Assembly (NCBI GenBank): GCA_964553045.1
Contig: CAZKJG010000006.1
Coordinates: forward strand, 70,035 to 134,034
DNA length: 64,000 nucleotides
Direction of reading: 5' to 3'
Source: JAWLEP01 sp964553045
Lineage (GTDB): Bacteria > Fermentibacterota > Fermentibacteria > Fermentibacterales > JCC-6
Each line of letters starts with the position of its first letter. Positions within the stretch are counted from its first letter, which is position 1. Under the pieces are notes generated by a model. The model did no database searches. It was not told the origin of the DNA and saw only the letters and a list, made by a program, of their open reading frames with translations. Below, piece by piece: positions 56,930 through 64,000 of this stretch. Made by a program: the position numbers and the translations under genes.

Positions 56930-58123
56930 ATGCGGCACGGACAAGTGCTCGCCCTCGCTCTGGCCGGCTCGGCGGCGGCCTATCTGCCGTTGCTCTCCTC
57001 CCCCGAGCCGCTGATGTGCGGCTCCGAGCCTCTGCGGGTGGATTACCACAGCTCCCCCTTCTTCGGCGACTGGGACGGCGACGGCCTGGGCGACCTGATG
57101 GTGGGCCAGTTCGACGACGGCAGGATAGCCCTGTACCCGAACACCGGAAGCGCCCAGCAGCCCCAGTACGAGTCCTACATCTGGCTCTGCGCCGACGGGG
57201 AGCCCATCACGCTCCCCTACGGTTGATGCTGCGGGGCCCAGAATCCACAGGCTGTGGATTGGAACGCCGACGGACTCGAAGACCTGATAGTGGGCGACCG
57301 CCTGGGCATGGTGAACCACTTCCACAGGCTTCCCGACGGGACGCTGACCGAGATGCCCCCGCTGTCCACGCCACAGGGACGGATAGACGTGGGGCACAAC
57401 TCCGCCCCCCGGGTCTTCGACTGGAACTCCGACGGGCTTCCGGACCTGCTGGTGGGCAAAGCCGACCCCTATCCCGGTTCCGTGCTCCTGTACACCAACT
57501 CCGGCACCCCGGGGAATCCCGTTCTGGCCGACAGCTGCCTCCTGGAGGCGGGAGGCGAGCCCATATCGCTCGTCTACAGCGTACCCCGGGTGTTCGACCT
57601 GGACCGCGACGGCCGGCACGACCTGGTGCTGGGCGAGGCCAGCGGCCACGTCTACTGGTTCCGGAACGTCGGAACGTCCGAGGACCCGGTTCTGGAGGAG
57701 GGCGTCATGCTGGAGTGCGAGGAAGGGCCGGTGTACAACATGGCGGAGTCCAGGGTATGGGTTGGGGACTACGACGCCGACGGAGTCCCCGACCTGCTGC
57801 TGGGCGACTACGGCGGCATGGTCCACCTGTATACGGGAAGCGACACCACCGGTGTCTGGGGGCCTCCGGAGAACCCGCTTCGAATCGTCCCCTTCAACAC
57901 CCCCTGCAGTGGTGTTCTCCGCCTGCGGATCGAATCGCAGCAGCCGGGCCGGGCGGCGCTCACCGTCTTCTCCGCGGCCGGCAGGACGGTAATGACCAGG
58001 CGATTGTGGCTGGACACCGGTGAGTCCGAGGTCGCCGGCGGCTCCCTCCCGGCGGGGGTGTACATGGCCGTCCTTCGAACCGGAGACCGAACCGCTGCAG
58101 CCCGCGTCGTGGTGATCCCCTGA
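56930..58123 (+). CDS. FG-GAP repeat exoprotein with C-terminal sorting tail; in-frame UGA (possible selenoprotein)
   Basis: 397 residues if UGA at 57224-57226 (codon 99) is read through. Both halves are in the same reading frame: signal peptide (HGQVLALALAGSAAA), then FG-GAP/VCBS calcium-loop repeats on both sides of the UGA (DWDGDGLGDLMVG, DWNADGLEDLIVG, DWNSDGLPDLLVG, DLDRDGRHDLVLG, DYDADGVPDLLLG), ending in a FlgD/T9SS-type tail (TVFSAAGRTVM, LPAGVYMAVLRTGD). The residues around the UGA are LPYG-UGA-CCGAQNP, so a Sec would lie next to a Cys-Cys pair. A SECIS-like hairpin lies at 57242-57260. UGA is used as a normal stop elsewhere in the window. A plain nonsense mutation is the alternative. 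Confidence 0.7.
57227..57260 (+). promoter_or_regulatory. SECIS-like stem-loop downstream of the in-frame UGA
   Basis: AATCCACA (57242-57249) pairs perfectly with TGTGGATT (57253-57260); the loop is GGC. The loop starts 23 nt after the UGA, within the 16-37 nt window of the bacterial SECIS model, and has G at its first two positions. Fits the published shape but does not prove function. Confidence 0.4.
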
Positions 58124-58410
58124 TCTGCCCCTCCCCTCCGGCCTCCCGCATCGTGGTCAAGCCCCACACCCGGCTCCCGACAGCGGACCGACAGCTGCCG
58201 GAGCCGGGGGGGCAGCCCGGCATAAGGCCGGGCCTTCGACGTCCGGGGGGATGCGTACGAGCCAGCTCCCTGCATCGCAATACTTTGCCGAAAGGCAGCG
58301 GGGACATTGATGACTCCATAGTCCCGCTCGCCCATTCTAATCAGGAGAGAGTAGGTTGGGAATTGTGATGGCCGTGCTCTGAAGATGGCTGCCCGGCAGG
58401 GGAAGGAAGC
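58124..58410. other. Gap after the FG-GAP exoprotein
   Basis: 287 nt with no gene, terminator or clear promoter that I can support. Confidence 0.4.
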
Positions 58411-58551
58411 ATGAGGGAATCACTCCCGATAGTGGCCGTGGTGCTGCTGGTCGCAATGGCCGCCTTCGGGGAGGGGGTCGGAGACCGCTACCGGGCCACT
58501 ACGAGGAGACGGGAGGTCGCCGCATCCCCGCCGCGCCCCGCCAGGCAGTAG
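58411..58551 (+). pseudogene. Signal-peptide fragment of a lost exoprotein
   Basis: 46 codons with GGAAGG before the ATG. The first 20 residues (MRESLPIVAVVLLVAMAAFG) form a clean signal peptide followed by EGVGDRYRATTRR; after about 58487 the sequence is simply the antisense of the sorting-tail remnant on the other strand. The start of a secreted-protein gene has thus been joined to an inverted piece, leaving a useless stub. Confidence 0.5.
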
Positions 58552-58771
58552 ACACCTGCAGGCAGCCGGCCGGCATCCGCCCACAGCCTCCCCCCTGCAT
58601 CGGGGGCACCCAGCTCGAGGGCGGCCCTCCCGGAGAGGTCGTACAGGACCAGGGGAGACTCGTCGACGGTCTGGAACCGCATGTTGGCCAGGTAGTCGTC
58701 CCAGATGTAGATCTGGCAGCCGAAAAGTGTGGTCTCCGTGGTCCCCTGCCAGAGCAGCTCGGCGGCGTCAG
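58488..58771 (-). pseudogene. Remnant of a FlgD/T9SS-type sorting tail
   Basis: About 94 codons with no start codon of their own. The end reads PLVLYDLSGRAALELG and GRLPAGVYCLAGRGGD, the hallmark of the C-terminal sorting domain that follows secreted proteins in this lineage (compare the tail of the gene at 56930). Upstream in frame is a continuing coding-like stretch (FGCQIYIWDDYLANMRFQ) until it meets the end of the SAP-domain gene. It is a 3' fragment without its 5' part, facing the signal-peptide stub at 58411; an inversion or deletion in one exoprotein gene would leave this arrangement. Confidence 0.55.
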
Positions 58772-58772
58772 C

Positions 58773-58793
58773 GACCCCGAAAGAGCCGGGGTC
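58773..58793 (-). terminator. Hairpin at the end of the SAP-domain gene
   Basis: GACCCCG (58773-58779) pairs with CGGGGTC (58787-58793) around AAAGAGC; the stem includes part of the stop codon. No clear T-tract. Confidence 0.4.
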
Positions 58794-58977
58794 AGCTTCC
58801 GAGGCAGTCCTTCCGCCACAGGCAGTCGGTGCGGTCGCAGGAGCCCTCGGCGGTGCCGAAGCAGGGGTAGTTTCCCTCGTGCTCCTGTATGGCACGGACG
58901 AGGTCGGCCTTCTTCAGGCGGGAGACACCCTTCATCCCCCGCTCGGCGGCTATTGCCAGGATATCTCTTCTGGTCAT
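58792..58977 (-). CDS. Small SAP/Rho-N-type domain protein with Cys cluster
   Basis: 61 residues. Residues 1-33 (TRRDILAIAAERGMKGVSRLKKADLVRAIQ) make the SAP/Rho-N helix-extended-helix that binds DNA or RNA. The end, YPCFGTAEGSCDRTDCLWRKDC, holds four cysteines that could bind a metal; this combination is seen in small proteins of deltaproteobacteria and relatives. ATG 58977 has GGAAGGGAAGG about 6-10 nt upstream; an in-frame start at 59016 is less likely. Function unknown. Its stop overlaps the hairpin above. Confidence 0.75.
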   Translation of the reverse strand: MTRRDILAIAAERGMKGVSRLKKADLVRAIQEHEGNYPCFGTAEGSCDRTDCLWRKDCLGS

Positions 58978-59073
58978 GGCGGCCTTCCCTTCCGCTGCGC
59001 GGGCTTTCCGCAGCACAGGACAATCCTATGGGACAGACCCGATGTTACGGATGGGGCGCTCCGACCCCGAAGA

Positions 59074-59658
59074 CTAGAAGGTCCAGGCCATTCCGGCCAG
59101 TACGTCCTCCGGCGCCACGGTTCTCCATTCCGAGCTTGTGTACTCGTACTCCAGCGTCGGATCCTCCGGCTCGTCGCCGGTGGTGGAGGCTCCCCTCCAG
59201 CCGGCTCCCCACTCCAGGAAGAAACCCAGCCGCTCCGCCGCCGGCAGGGACACGTCCACCCGCAGGAGCGGAGAGAACGCCGTCACCTCGGTCTCCGTCT
59301 CTCCGGCAGTCCCTTCCATTTCGCTGGTGCTGACTGCGTAGTCAAACCGCGCTCCCACGCTGAGGGAGGTATGGGGGGGCGACGCGATCCGTTGGAAGGC
59401 CCCCGCGCCTATGCAGAATGTACGATTCTCGATCACGGCTTCGGATATCCCGCCCTCGCTGCGGTCGCCCCCCCCGGAGAGCTCCAGGGCAAGTCCGCCG
59501 GCCGTGGAACAGCCCAGGCAGAGCATATAGACGTCCTCCTCGATCTGTTCGCCGGGAAGGACCAGGACCGGAACGGCCGTTTTCCTGAAGCCAATCGTAA
59601 GGGACGCAGATGCGACTGCGGGCAGCAGCAGTGTCAGAAGGCGGCAGCGGACGGTCAT
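59074..59658 (-). CDS. Secreted barrel-like protein of unknown function
   Basis: 194 residues. The N-terminus is a signal peptide (MTVRCRLLTLLLPAVASASL). Alternating hydrophobic strands (LTIGFRKTAVPVLVL, TSLSVGARFDYAVSTS, LGFFLEWGAGWRGA) and a final aromatic residue in GMAWTF suggest an eight-stranded outer-membrane beta barrel. A Cys pair (MLCLGCSTAGG) may be structural. Family not recognised. It stands alone between the SAP-type gene and the RND operon. Confidence 0.5.
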   Translation of the reverse strand: MTVRCRLLTLLLPAVASASLTIGFRKTAVPVLVLPGEQIEEDVYMLCLGCSTAGGLALELSGGGDRSEGGISEAVIENRTFCIGAGAFQRIASPPHTSLSVGARFDYAVSTSEMEGTAGETETEVTAFSPLLRVDVSLPAAERLGFFLEWGAGWRGASTTGDEPEDPTLEYEYTSSEWRTVAPEDVLAGMAWTF

Positions 59659-59777
59659 GTTTCCTCCCCCGGGGGTTTGTCTCAGCGACAGCGGACCTGA
59701 TTAGCATAAGCCGGTGATTCTGCCCCGGGTAGCCCGGGGCGGCAAGACCCGCCCCGACTCCGGGGGTGGCTTCGAGT

Positions 59778-62700
59778 CTACCCGTCCTCGCCGTCGCGCT
59801 TCCGGAAGGCCTTGTACCTGCCGAAGACCACGTAGATGCAGGGCTCCACCACCAGGGTCAGAACGGTGGCCACGAAGAGGCCGCCGATGACGCTTACGGC
59901 CATGGGGGACCATGCCTCGGCGCCTTCGCCTATCTCCAGCGCCAGCGGGAACATGGCCAGTATGGTGGTGAAGGCCGTCATCAGTATGGGCCGCATCCTG
60001 ATGGTCGAGGCCTCCACGATGGCCTCCTCCAGCTTCCGGCCCCCGCGGCGCAGCTGGTTGGCGTAGTCCACCATCACTATGCCGTTGTTCACCACGATAC
60101 CGGCCAGCATGAGTACGCCGACCAGCGACATCACCGACAGGGTCGTACCCGTTACGAACAGGGCCAGTACCACTCCGATGAGGGCCAGCGGGATGGTGAA
60201 GATGATGATGAAGGGCTCCAGGAAGCTCTCGAACTGCCCGGCCATGACCATGTACACCAGGGCGGCGGCCACGGCGATGGCTATTCCCAGGTACATGAAT
60301 GTCTCGCGCTGGTCCTCCATCTCGCCGCCCACCTCAACGCGGTAGCCGGCGGTATCCACGGTGTCCAGCATGGCGCGGACGTCACCGGCGACATCACCCA
60401 GAGACCTGCCGTAGACGTCACAGGAGACCCGGGCCATTCGGGACTGGTTCTTGCGGCGTATGGTATTCGGAACCATCCGCTGCTGAAGCGTGCCGTACGC
60501 GCTCAGGGGGCGGCCGAGTACGGTCGCGGTCTCCACGTCCTCACGGGAATCCCGGGCCCTCCCGGGGTAGCGGACGAAGACGTCGTACTCCTCGTCACCC
60601 TCGCGGAAGACGGTTGCCCCCGTGCCCATCAGGCCGTAGGAGAGCTCGTATGCCACCTGTGAGGGGCTGGTGCCGTACAGGGCCAGCCGCGCCGGGCTGG
60701 GGTCGAAGGAGTACTCGGGCACCTGTTCCTCCACCGAGCTCTGCACGTCCACGGCACCCTCGATGGTCTCCATCTCCGCCTTGATCCTGCCCGCCGTCTC
60801 CGAGAGGACCTCCAGGTCGTCTCCATATACCTCGACCTCGATGGGAGAGCCGGTCATCATCGTTCCTCCGGCGGTGCTCTCGTAGGTCAGGCCCGGCATG
60901 TCGTCCAGCACCCTCCTGATCTCGTCCTCGTAGTCGAAGATGCTGGTGGACCGCTGCCCGGCGGGGGTAAACCTGATGTTCACCTCCGCCTCGTTGGTTC
61001 CGCTGCTTCCAAAGATGGCCATAATGCCCTCTCCCTGGCCAACCGAAGAGAAGACCGCCAGGAGGTCCTCCTCCTGCACTATGGCCCGAATGGAGTCCTC
61101 CAGGACGGCAACTGTGGCGTTGGTGGTCTCGAGGTCGGTGCCCACCGGCTCCTCGAGATCGATGGACAGGAAGGCGTCGTCGGAGCGGGGGAAGAAGTCG
61201 GTGGGAAGCGCGGTGCCCGCCGCGATCGACAGCCCGAATAGGAGTCCGGCCCCTCCCAGAACCGGCTTCCTGTGGCGCACGGCCCAGGCGACCAGATGGT
61301 GGTAGCGGTTCTGCATGTCGTCGATGAACCGCTTTATGCGCCCGGCCAGACCGGATTCCTGGCGCCCGGGCACCAGCGCCCGCACCCAGGAGGATACGAG
61401 GGGGACCAGGCTCAGGGCCACGAAGAGGGAGACCGAGAGGCTGAAGGTGATGGTCAGCACCATCTCCCGGAAGAGCTGGCCGGCCAGTCCCGGGACGAAG
61501 AGTATGGGCAGGAACACGGCCAGCGTGGTCAGGGTGGAGGCGGTGATGGCCATGGAGACCTCGGAGGCTCCGTCCACCGCGGCATCCCAGATGCGCTTGC
61601 CCATCTCCCGGTGGCGGAAGATGTTCTCCAGGACCACCACGGAGTTGTCCACCAGCAGGCCGATGGCCAGGGCCAGCCCCGCCAGGGATATGACGTTGAT
61701 CTGGACCTCGGCCAGGTGCATGACGAAGAAGGTGACGAAGACGGAAATGGGTATGGACACCCCGGCTACCGACGCCCCCCGCCATGAGCGCAGGAAGAAC
61801 AGCAGCACCAGAAAGGCGAAGAGCACCGCCTGAAGGGCCGTGTTGCCCAGGTTGCCGATGGACATGTTGATGAAGTCGGCCTGCTCGAACATCACCTGCA
61901 GCTCCAGCTGCCCCCGGTATTCGGAGGTGATCTCGTCCAGGACCTCGTGCACCCGCTCGGACACGTTGACCGTGTTGGCGTCGGAACGCTTGTTGATGTA
62001 GCTCATCACCGCGGACCGGCCGCCGAAGCGGACGTACTGGAGCTTTTCCTCCCGGCCGTCCTCCACGTCGGCCACGTGCCGCAGCTCCACCGGCCCCGAC
62101 TCGGTGTAGCCTACCACCAGCTGCTCTATCTCCTCCACGGTCCCGAAGGCCGACTCCACGCGGAGGTTGATCCGCATGCCGCCGGCGTCTATGTAGCCGG
62201 CGGGCGTGTTGTTCCGCACCGACCTGAGGGCGTTCACTATTCGGGTGATGGTAATGCCGGTATCCGCCAGCCTGGACGGGTACGGAGTGACGTTGATCTG
62301 ACGGCGCAGTCCTCCCAGCGTAGAGACGGATCCCACGCCCTCCACCCTGCTCAGGCGCGACTCGATCTCGTCCTCCACCAGCTTGCGGAGCTCGAAGTCG
62401 CTGAGGGTCCCGCTGGTGAATCCCAGGAAGATCACCGGCTGAAGGCTGGGATCCATGGCCAGTACGGTGGGCTCCGCCGCGTCCTCGGGCAGAAATCCCT
62501 CGTACATGTCCAGCTGCCGACGGACGTCGGTCTCCGCCAGTTCCAGGTCGTGGCCCCAGTTGAACTCCGCCATCACCAGGCTGACACCCGGCATCGAGCT
62601 TGAGGTGACGTTCTTTACGTTGGATACGCGGGACACCGCCTGCTCCAGCAGGTCGGTCACCAGCTCCTCCATCTCCTCGGGTCCGGCGCCCTCCAGGCTG

Positions 62701-62846
62701 GAGACCACCATGATCATGGGGAAGTCCATGTCCGGGTACATGTCCACGCCCAGCTGGGTGAGGCCGAAGATGCCGGCCCCCAGTATTCCGATGAACAGCA
62801 TCAGGAAGGCGACGCGCCTGCGTACGGATACGGCGGGAAGGCCCAT
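59778..62846 (-). CDS. RND-family efflux pump, inner-membrane transporter (AcrB/HAE1 type)
   Basis: 1022 residues, full length. Two six-helix bundles, each with a large periplasmic loop. The start ASVRRRVAFLMLFIGILGAGIFG-like leader, the intramembrane LALAIGLLVDNSVVVLENIFRHR (Asp in helix 4, Asn beside it where AcrB has a second Asp) and its mirror VGVLMLAGIVVNNGIVMVDYAN in the second half are characteristic. With the lipoprotein adaptor at 62846 and the TolC-like gene at 63916 it forms a tripartite drug or metabolite exporter using the proton gradient. Start overlaps the adaptor stop by one base (TGATG). Substrate not readable from sequence. Confidence 0.95.
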   Translation of the reverse strand: MGLPAVSVRRRVAFLMLFIGILGAGIFGLTQLGVDMYPDMDFPMIMVVSSLEGAGPEEMEELVTDLLEQAVSRVSNVKNVTSSSMPGVSLVMAEFNWGHDLELAETDVRRQLDMYEGFLPEDAAEPTVLAMDPSLQPVIFLGFTSGTLSDFELRKLVEDEIESRLSRVEGVGSVSTLGGLRRQINVTPYPSRLADTGITITRIVNALRSVRNNTPAGYIDAGGMRINLRVESAFGTVEEIEQLVVGYTESGPVELRHVADVEDGREEKLQYVRFGGRSAVMSYINKRSDANTVNVSERVHEVLDEITSEYRGQLELQVMFEQADFINMSIGNLGNTALQAVLFAFLVLLFFLRSWRGASVAGVSIPISVFVTFFVMHLAEVQINVISLAGLALAIGLLVDNSVVVLENIFRHREMGKRIWDAAVDGASEVSMAITASTLTTLAVFLPILFVPGLAGQLFREMVLTITFSLSVSLFVALSLVPLVSSWVRALVPGRQESGLAGRIKRFIDDMQNRYHHLVAWAVRHRKPVLGGAGLLFGLSIAAGTALPTDFFPRSDDAFLSIDLEEPVGTDLETTNATVAVLEDSIRAIVQEEDLLAVFSSVGQGEGIMAIFGSSGTNEAEVNIRFTPAGQRSTSIFDYEDEIRRVLDDMPGLTYESTAGGTMMTGSPIEVEVYGDDLEVLSETAGRIKAEMETIEGAVDVQSSVEEQVPEYSFDPSPARLALYGTSPSQVAYELSYGLMGTGATVFREGDEEYDVFVRYPGRARDSREDVETATVLGRPLSAYGTLQQRMVPNTIRRKNQSRMARVSCDVYGRSLGDVAGDVRAMLDTVDTAGYRVEVGGEMEDQRETFMYLGIAIAVAAALVYMVMAGQFESFLEPFIIIFTIPLALIGVVLALFVTGTTLSVMSLVGVLMLAGIVVNNGIVMVDYANQLRRGGRKLEEAIVEASTIRMRPILMTAFTTILAMFPLALEIGEGAEAWSPMAVSVIGGLFVATVLTLVVEPCIYVVFGRYKAFRKRDGEDG

Positions 62847-63916
62847 CAGCGCACCACCCTGACGGCGTCGCCGTCGGCCAGCGAGCCGTGGCCGCGCACC
62901 ACCAGCGAGTCGCCGGGCTCCAGCCCGGAGGTTATCTCCACCTTGCCCTCGTTGCTTATGCCCAGCTCCACATCACGTATCTCCGCCGCACCGTCCTCCA
63001 CGACGGCTACCTGGAAGCCCTCCCGGGTCCTCTTCAGCATGCTCTCTTCCACGGCTACGGCATCGTCGGCGGTCCGAAGCTGAACCGCTACCCTTCCGGA
63101 GGTTCCCGGGCGGAGGCGTCCCCCGGCCGTCTCGAAACGGACACGCGCGGGGACCAGTCCGCTCCGGGCGTCCACCGCCGAAGAGACCGCCGTGACCACG
63201 CCGGGGAAGGCCTCACCTTCCAGAGCCGGAACCTCTACGAAGGCAGGCAGGCCCGGCTCCAGGTCGTAGACAGCCTCCTCCGGAAGCAGTATTCGCGCGG
63301 TCAGGAAGGTGTCGCCGGCCACCGATGCCACGGGCATCCCGCTGATCATCTCGCCCTCGCTGGCCCACACCCGCACCACCGTCCCGTCGAAGGGAGCGGC
63401 TATCCAGGACGTGCTCACGGCCGTGCGCGCCTGCTCGAGGCCGGCACGTGCCTGGTCGAACTGGGCCTGTGCTGCCTCTACGCCGGCCCGGGCCCGCTCC
63501 ACCTGCTGGCTGCTTACGGCCCCGGCCTCCTGCAGCGAGGTCATCCGCTCCAGGTCCCGCCGGCCGTTCTCCAGGTTTACCCGCGCGGCCTCCACGGAGG
63601 CCCGGGCTCCACTCAGGGCGGCCGCCATCTGGCCGTCTGTGTCCATGCGCACCAGCCGCTGCCCCTGCTCCACCCGGTCGCCCTCGGCGACCAGTACCTC
63701 CACAACCGTACCGGGGGTGCCCGGGTAGACCATGGCCTCTTCGGAACCCTCCAGCCGGGTATTGGCGTAGACGATGCTGGAAATGCTGGTGGTATGAACC
63801 ACCTCCACGGCCACCGCCGGGGGCGGCTCCTCCTCCCGTGCGTCGCCCGGTCCGCAGGCTGCCAGCAGCAGGGCGGCGGCCGCGGTGACTGTACGCATCA
63901 GACTGCGATCCATCAT
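62846..63916 (-). CDS. RND efflux adaptor, lipoprotein (membrane fusion protein)
   Basis: 356 residues. A lipobox (LLLAACGPG) after a short leader anchors it to the inner membrane; Met7 is an alternative start. The MFP order is clear: lipoyl-like domain (YPGTPGTVVEVLVAEGDRVEQGQ), helical hairpin (ALSGARASVEAARVNLENGRRD to GLEQARTA), then beta-barrel (TSWIAAPFDGTVVRVWASEGE) and membrane-proximal part ending DALVVRGHGSLADGD-like. It links the AcrB-type pump to the outer-membrane channel. The ATG shares a base with the stop of the TolC-like gene (TAATG). Confidence 0.93.
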   Translation of the reverse strand: MMDRSLMRTVTAAAALLLAACGPGDAREEEPPPAVAVEVVHTTSISSIVYANTRLEGSEEAMVYPGTPGTVVEVLVAEGDRVEQGQRLVRMDTDGQMAAALSGARASVEAARVNLENGRRDLERMTSLQEAGAVSSQQVERARAGVEAAQAQFDQARAGLEQARTAVSTSWIAAPFDGTVVRVWASEGEMISGMPVASVAGDTFLTARILLPEEAVYDLEPGLPAFVEVPALEGEAFPGVVTAVSSAVDARSGLVPARVRFETAGGRLRPGTSGRVAVQLRTADDAVAVEESMLKRTREGFQVAVVEDGAAEIRDVELGISNEGKVEITSGLEPGDSLVVRGHGSLADGDAVRVVR

Positions 63917-64000
63917 TATCCTCTCTCCGTCAGAAGGGCCATCCTGCCTACGGCCCGCATGAGCTCTATCTCCGCGCTGCGAAGGTCGTACAGCGCCGAC
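63916..64000 (-). CDS. Outer-membrane channel of the TolC family, C-terminal end only
   Basis: Only the last 27 residues lie in the window, the 5' part being cut off at the right edge. ALYDLRSAEIELMRAVGRMALL is the usual final helix of TolC-type channel proteins, the third component of the efflux system whose pump and adaptor are downstream. Identity rests mainly on this context. Confidence 0.65.
   Translation of the reverse strand, partial: SALYDLRSAEIELMRAVGRMALLTERG

Noticed and set aside
57224..57226. UGA decoded as Gly or Trp through a changed genetic code
   Set aside because: UGA ends many normal genes in this window (for example at 1469, 10174 and 25577), so a genome-wide change is not possible; only selenocysteine or read-through remain.
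1..64000. CRISPR array, tRNA, rRNA or insertion sequence
   Set aside because: No regular short spaced repeats, no cloverleaf-like or rRNA motifs and no transposase-like ORF were found on reading both strands; a tRNAscan or ISfinder search could still find weak ones.

Overview
The window is high-GC, gene-dense bacterial chromosome. Signal peptides, lipoproteins, outer-membrane barrels, TonB/TolQR parts and an RND pump show a diderm. C-terminal tails of the FlgD/type IX-secretion sorting kind (genes at 56930 and 58488), FG-GAP/beta-propeller exoproteins and the mix of genes fit an uncultivated FCB-superphylum lineage (Fermentibacterota, Eisenbacteria or Latescibacterota-like). I cannot name the phylum from sequence alone. 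No rRNA, tRNA, CRISPR array or insertion sequence was recognised.

Layout. 1-4.3 kb: end of a sugar aminotransferase, then a probably leaderless operon with a small secreted protein, pdxS-pdxT (vitamin B6), a DUF89 damage-control phosphatase and an FmdB zinc ribbon. 4.3-8.3 kb: hutH divergent from groES-groEL, closed by back-to-back terminators. 8.3-18.1 kb: one minus-strand operon for a trans-envelope machine (outer-membrane protein, 1510-residue TPR protein, small secreted protein, TolQ/ExbB, two TolR/ExbD, FHA-like-TM-TonB protein), similar in content to myxobacterial Agl/Glt/Nfs. 18.4-27.5 kb: secreted propeller protein, tandem-domain ThyX-like protein, cytosolic GH84 O-GlcNAcase, formiminotransferase-cyclodeaminase and a transketolase. 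27.6-32.8 kb: flavoprotein, acyltransferase-like protein and two B12-binding radical SAM enzymes. 32.9-42 kb: tldD/tldE, an RsmC-like methyltransferase, a TPR signalling protein, DJ-1/PfpI, oligopeptidase B and a glycine pentapeptide-repeat protein. 42-50.6 kb: truncated TetR regulator, MFS-spermidine-synthase-TPR fusion, acyl-CoA synthetase, MATE pump and a ferritin-like protein. 50.8-53.6 kb: a pseudokinase-TM-PEGA-TonB fusion. 53.6-64 kb: PLP racemase cluster, an FG-GAP exoprotein interrupted by one in-frame UGA, remnants of a broken exoprotein gene, and an RND efflux operon running off the window.

Three threads connect the genes. First, two proteins join cytosolic signalling folds (FHA-like; pseudokinase) through one membrane span to a periplasmic TonB C-terminal domain, next to a complete TolQRR motor. 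Second, several genes seem to start at near-cognate codons: CTG at 28891, 36870, 42049 and about 54677, and ATT at 31416. These are supported by Shine-Dalgarno spacing, family alignment or promoter position. Third, the UGA at 57224-57226 is followed 23 nt later by an 8-bp stem with a GGC loop that fits the bacterial SECIS shape, so the gene is a candidate new selenoprotein. Promoters of the TTGnnn-N16/18-TAtAtT kind can be seen before seven transcription units. Long ORFs antisense to real genes are artefacts of the GC-rich codon use and are left out.
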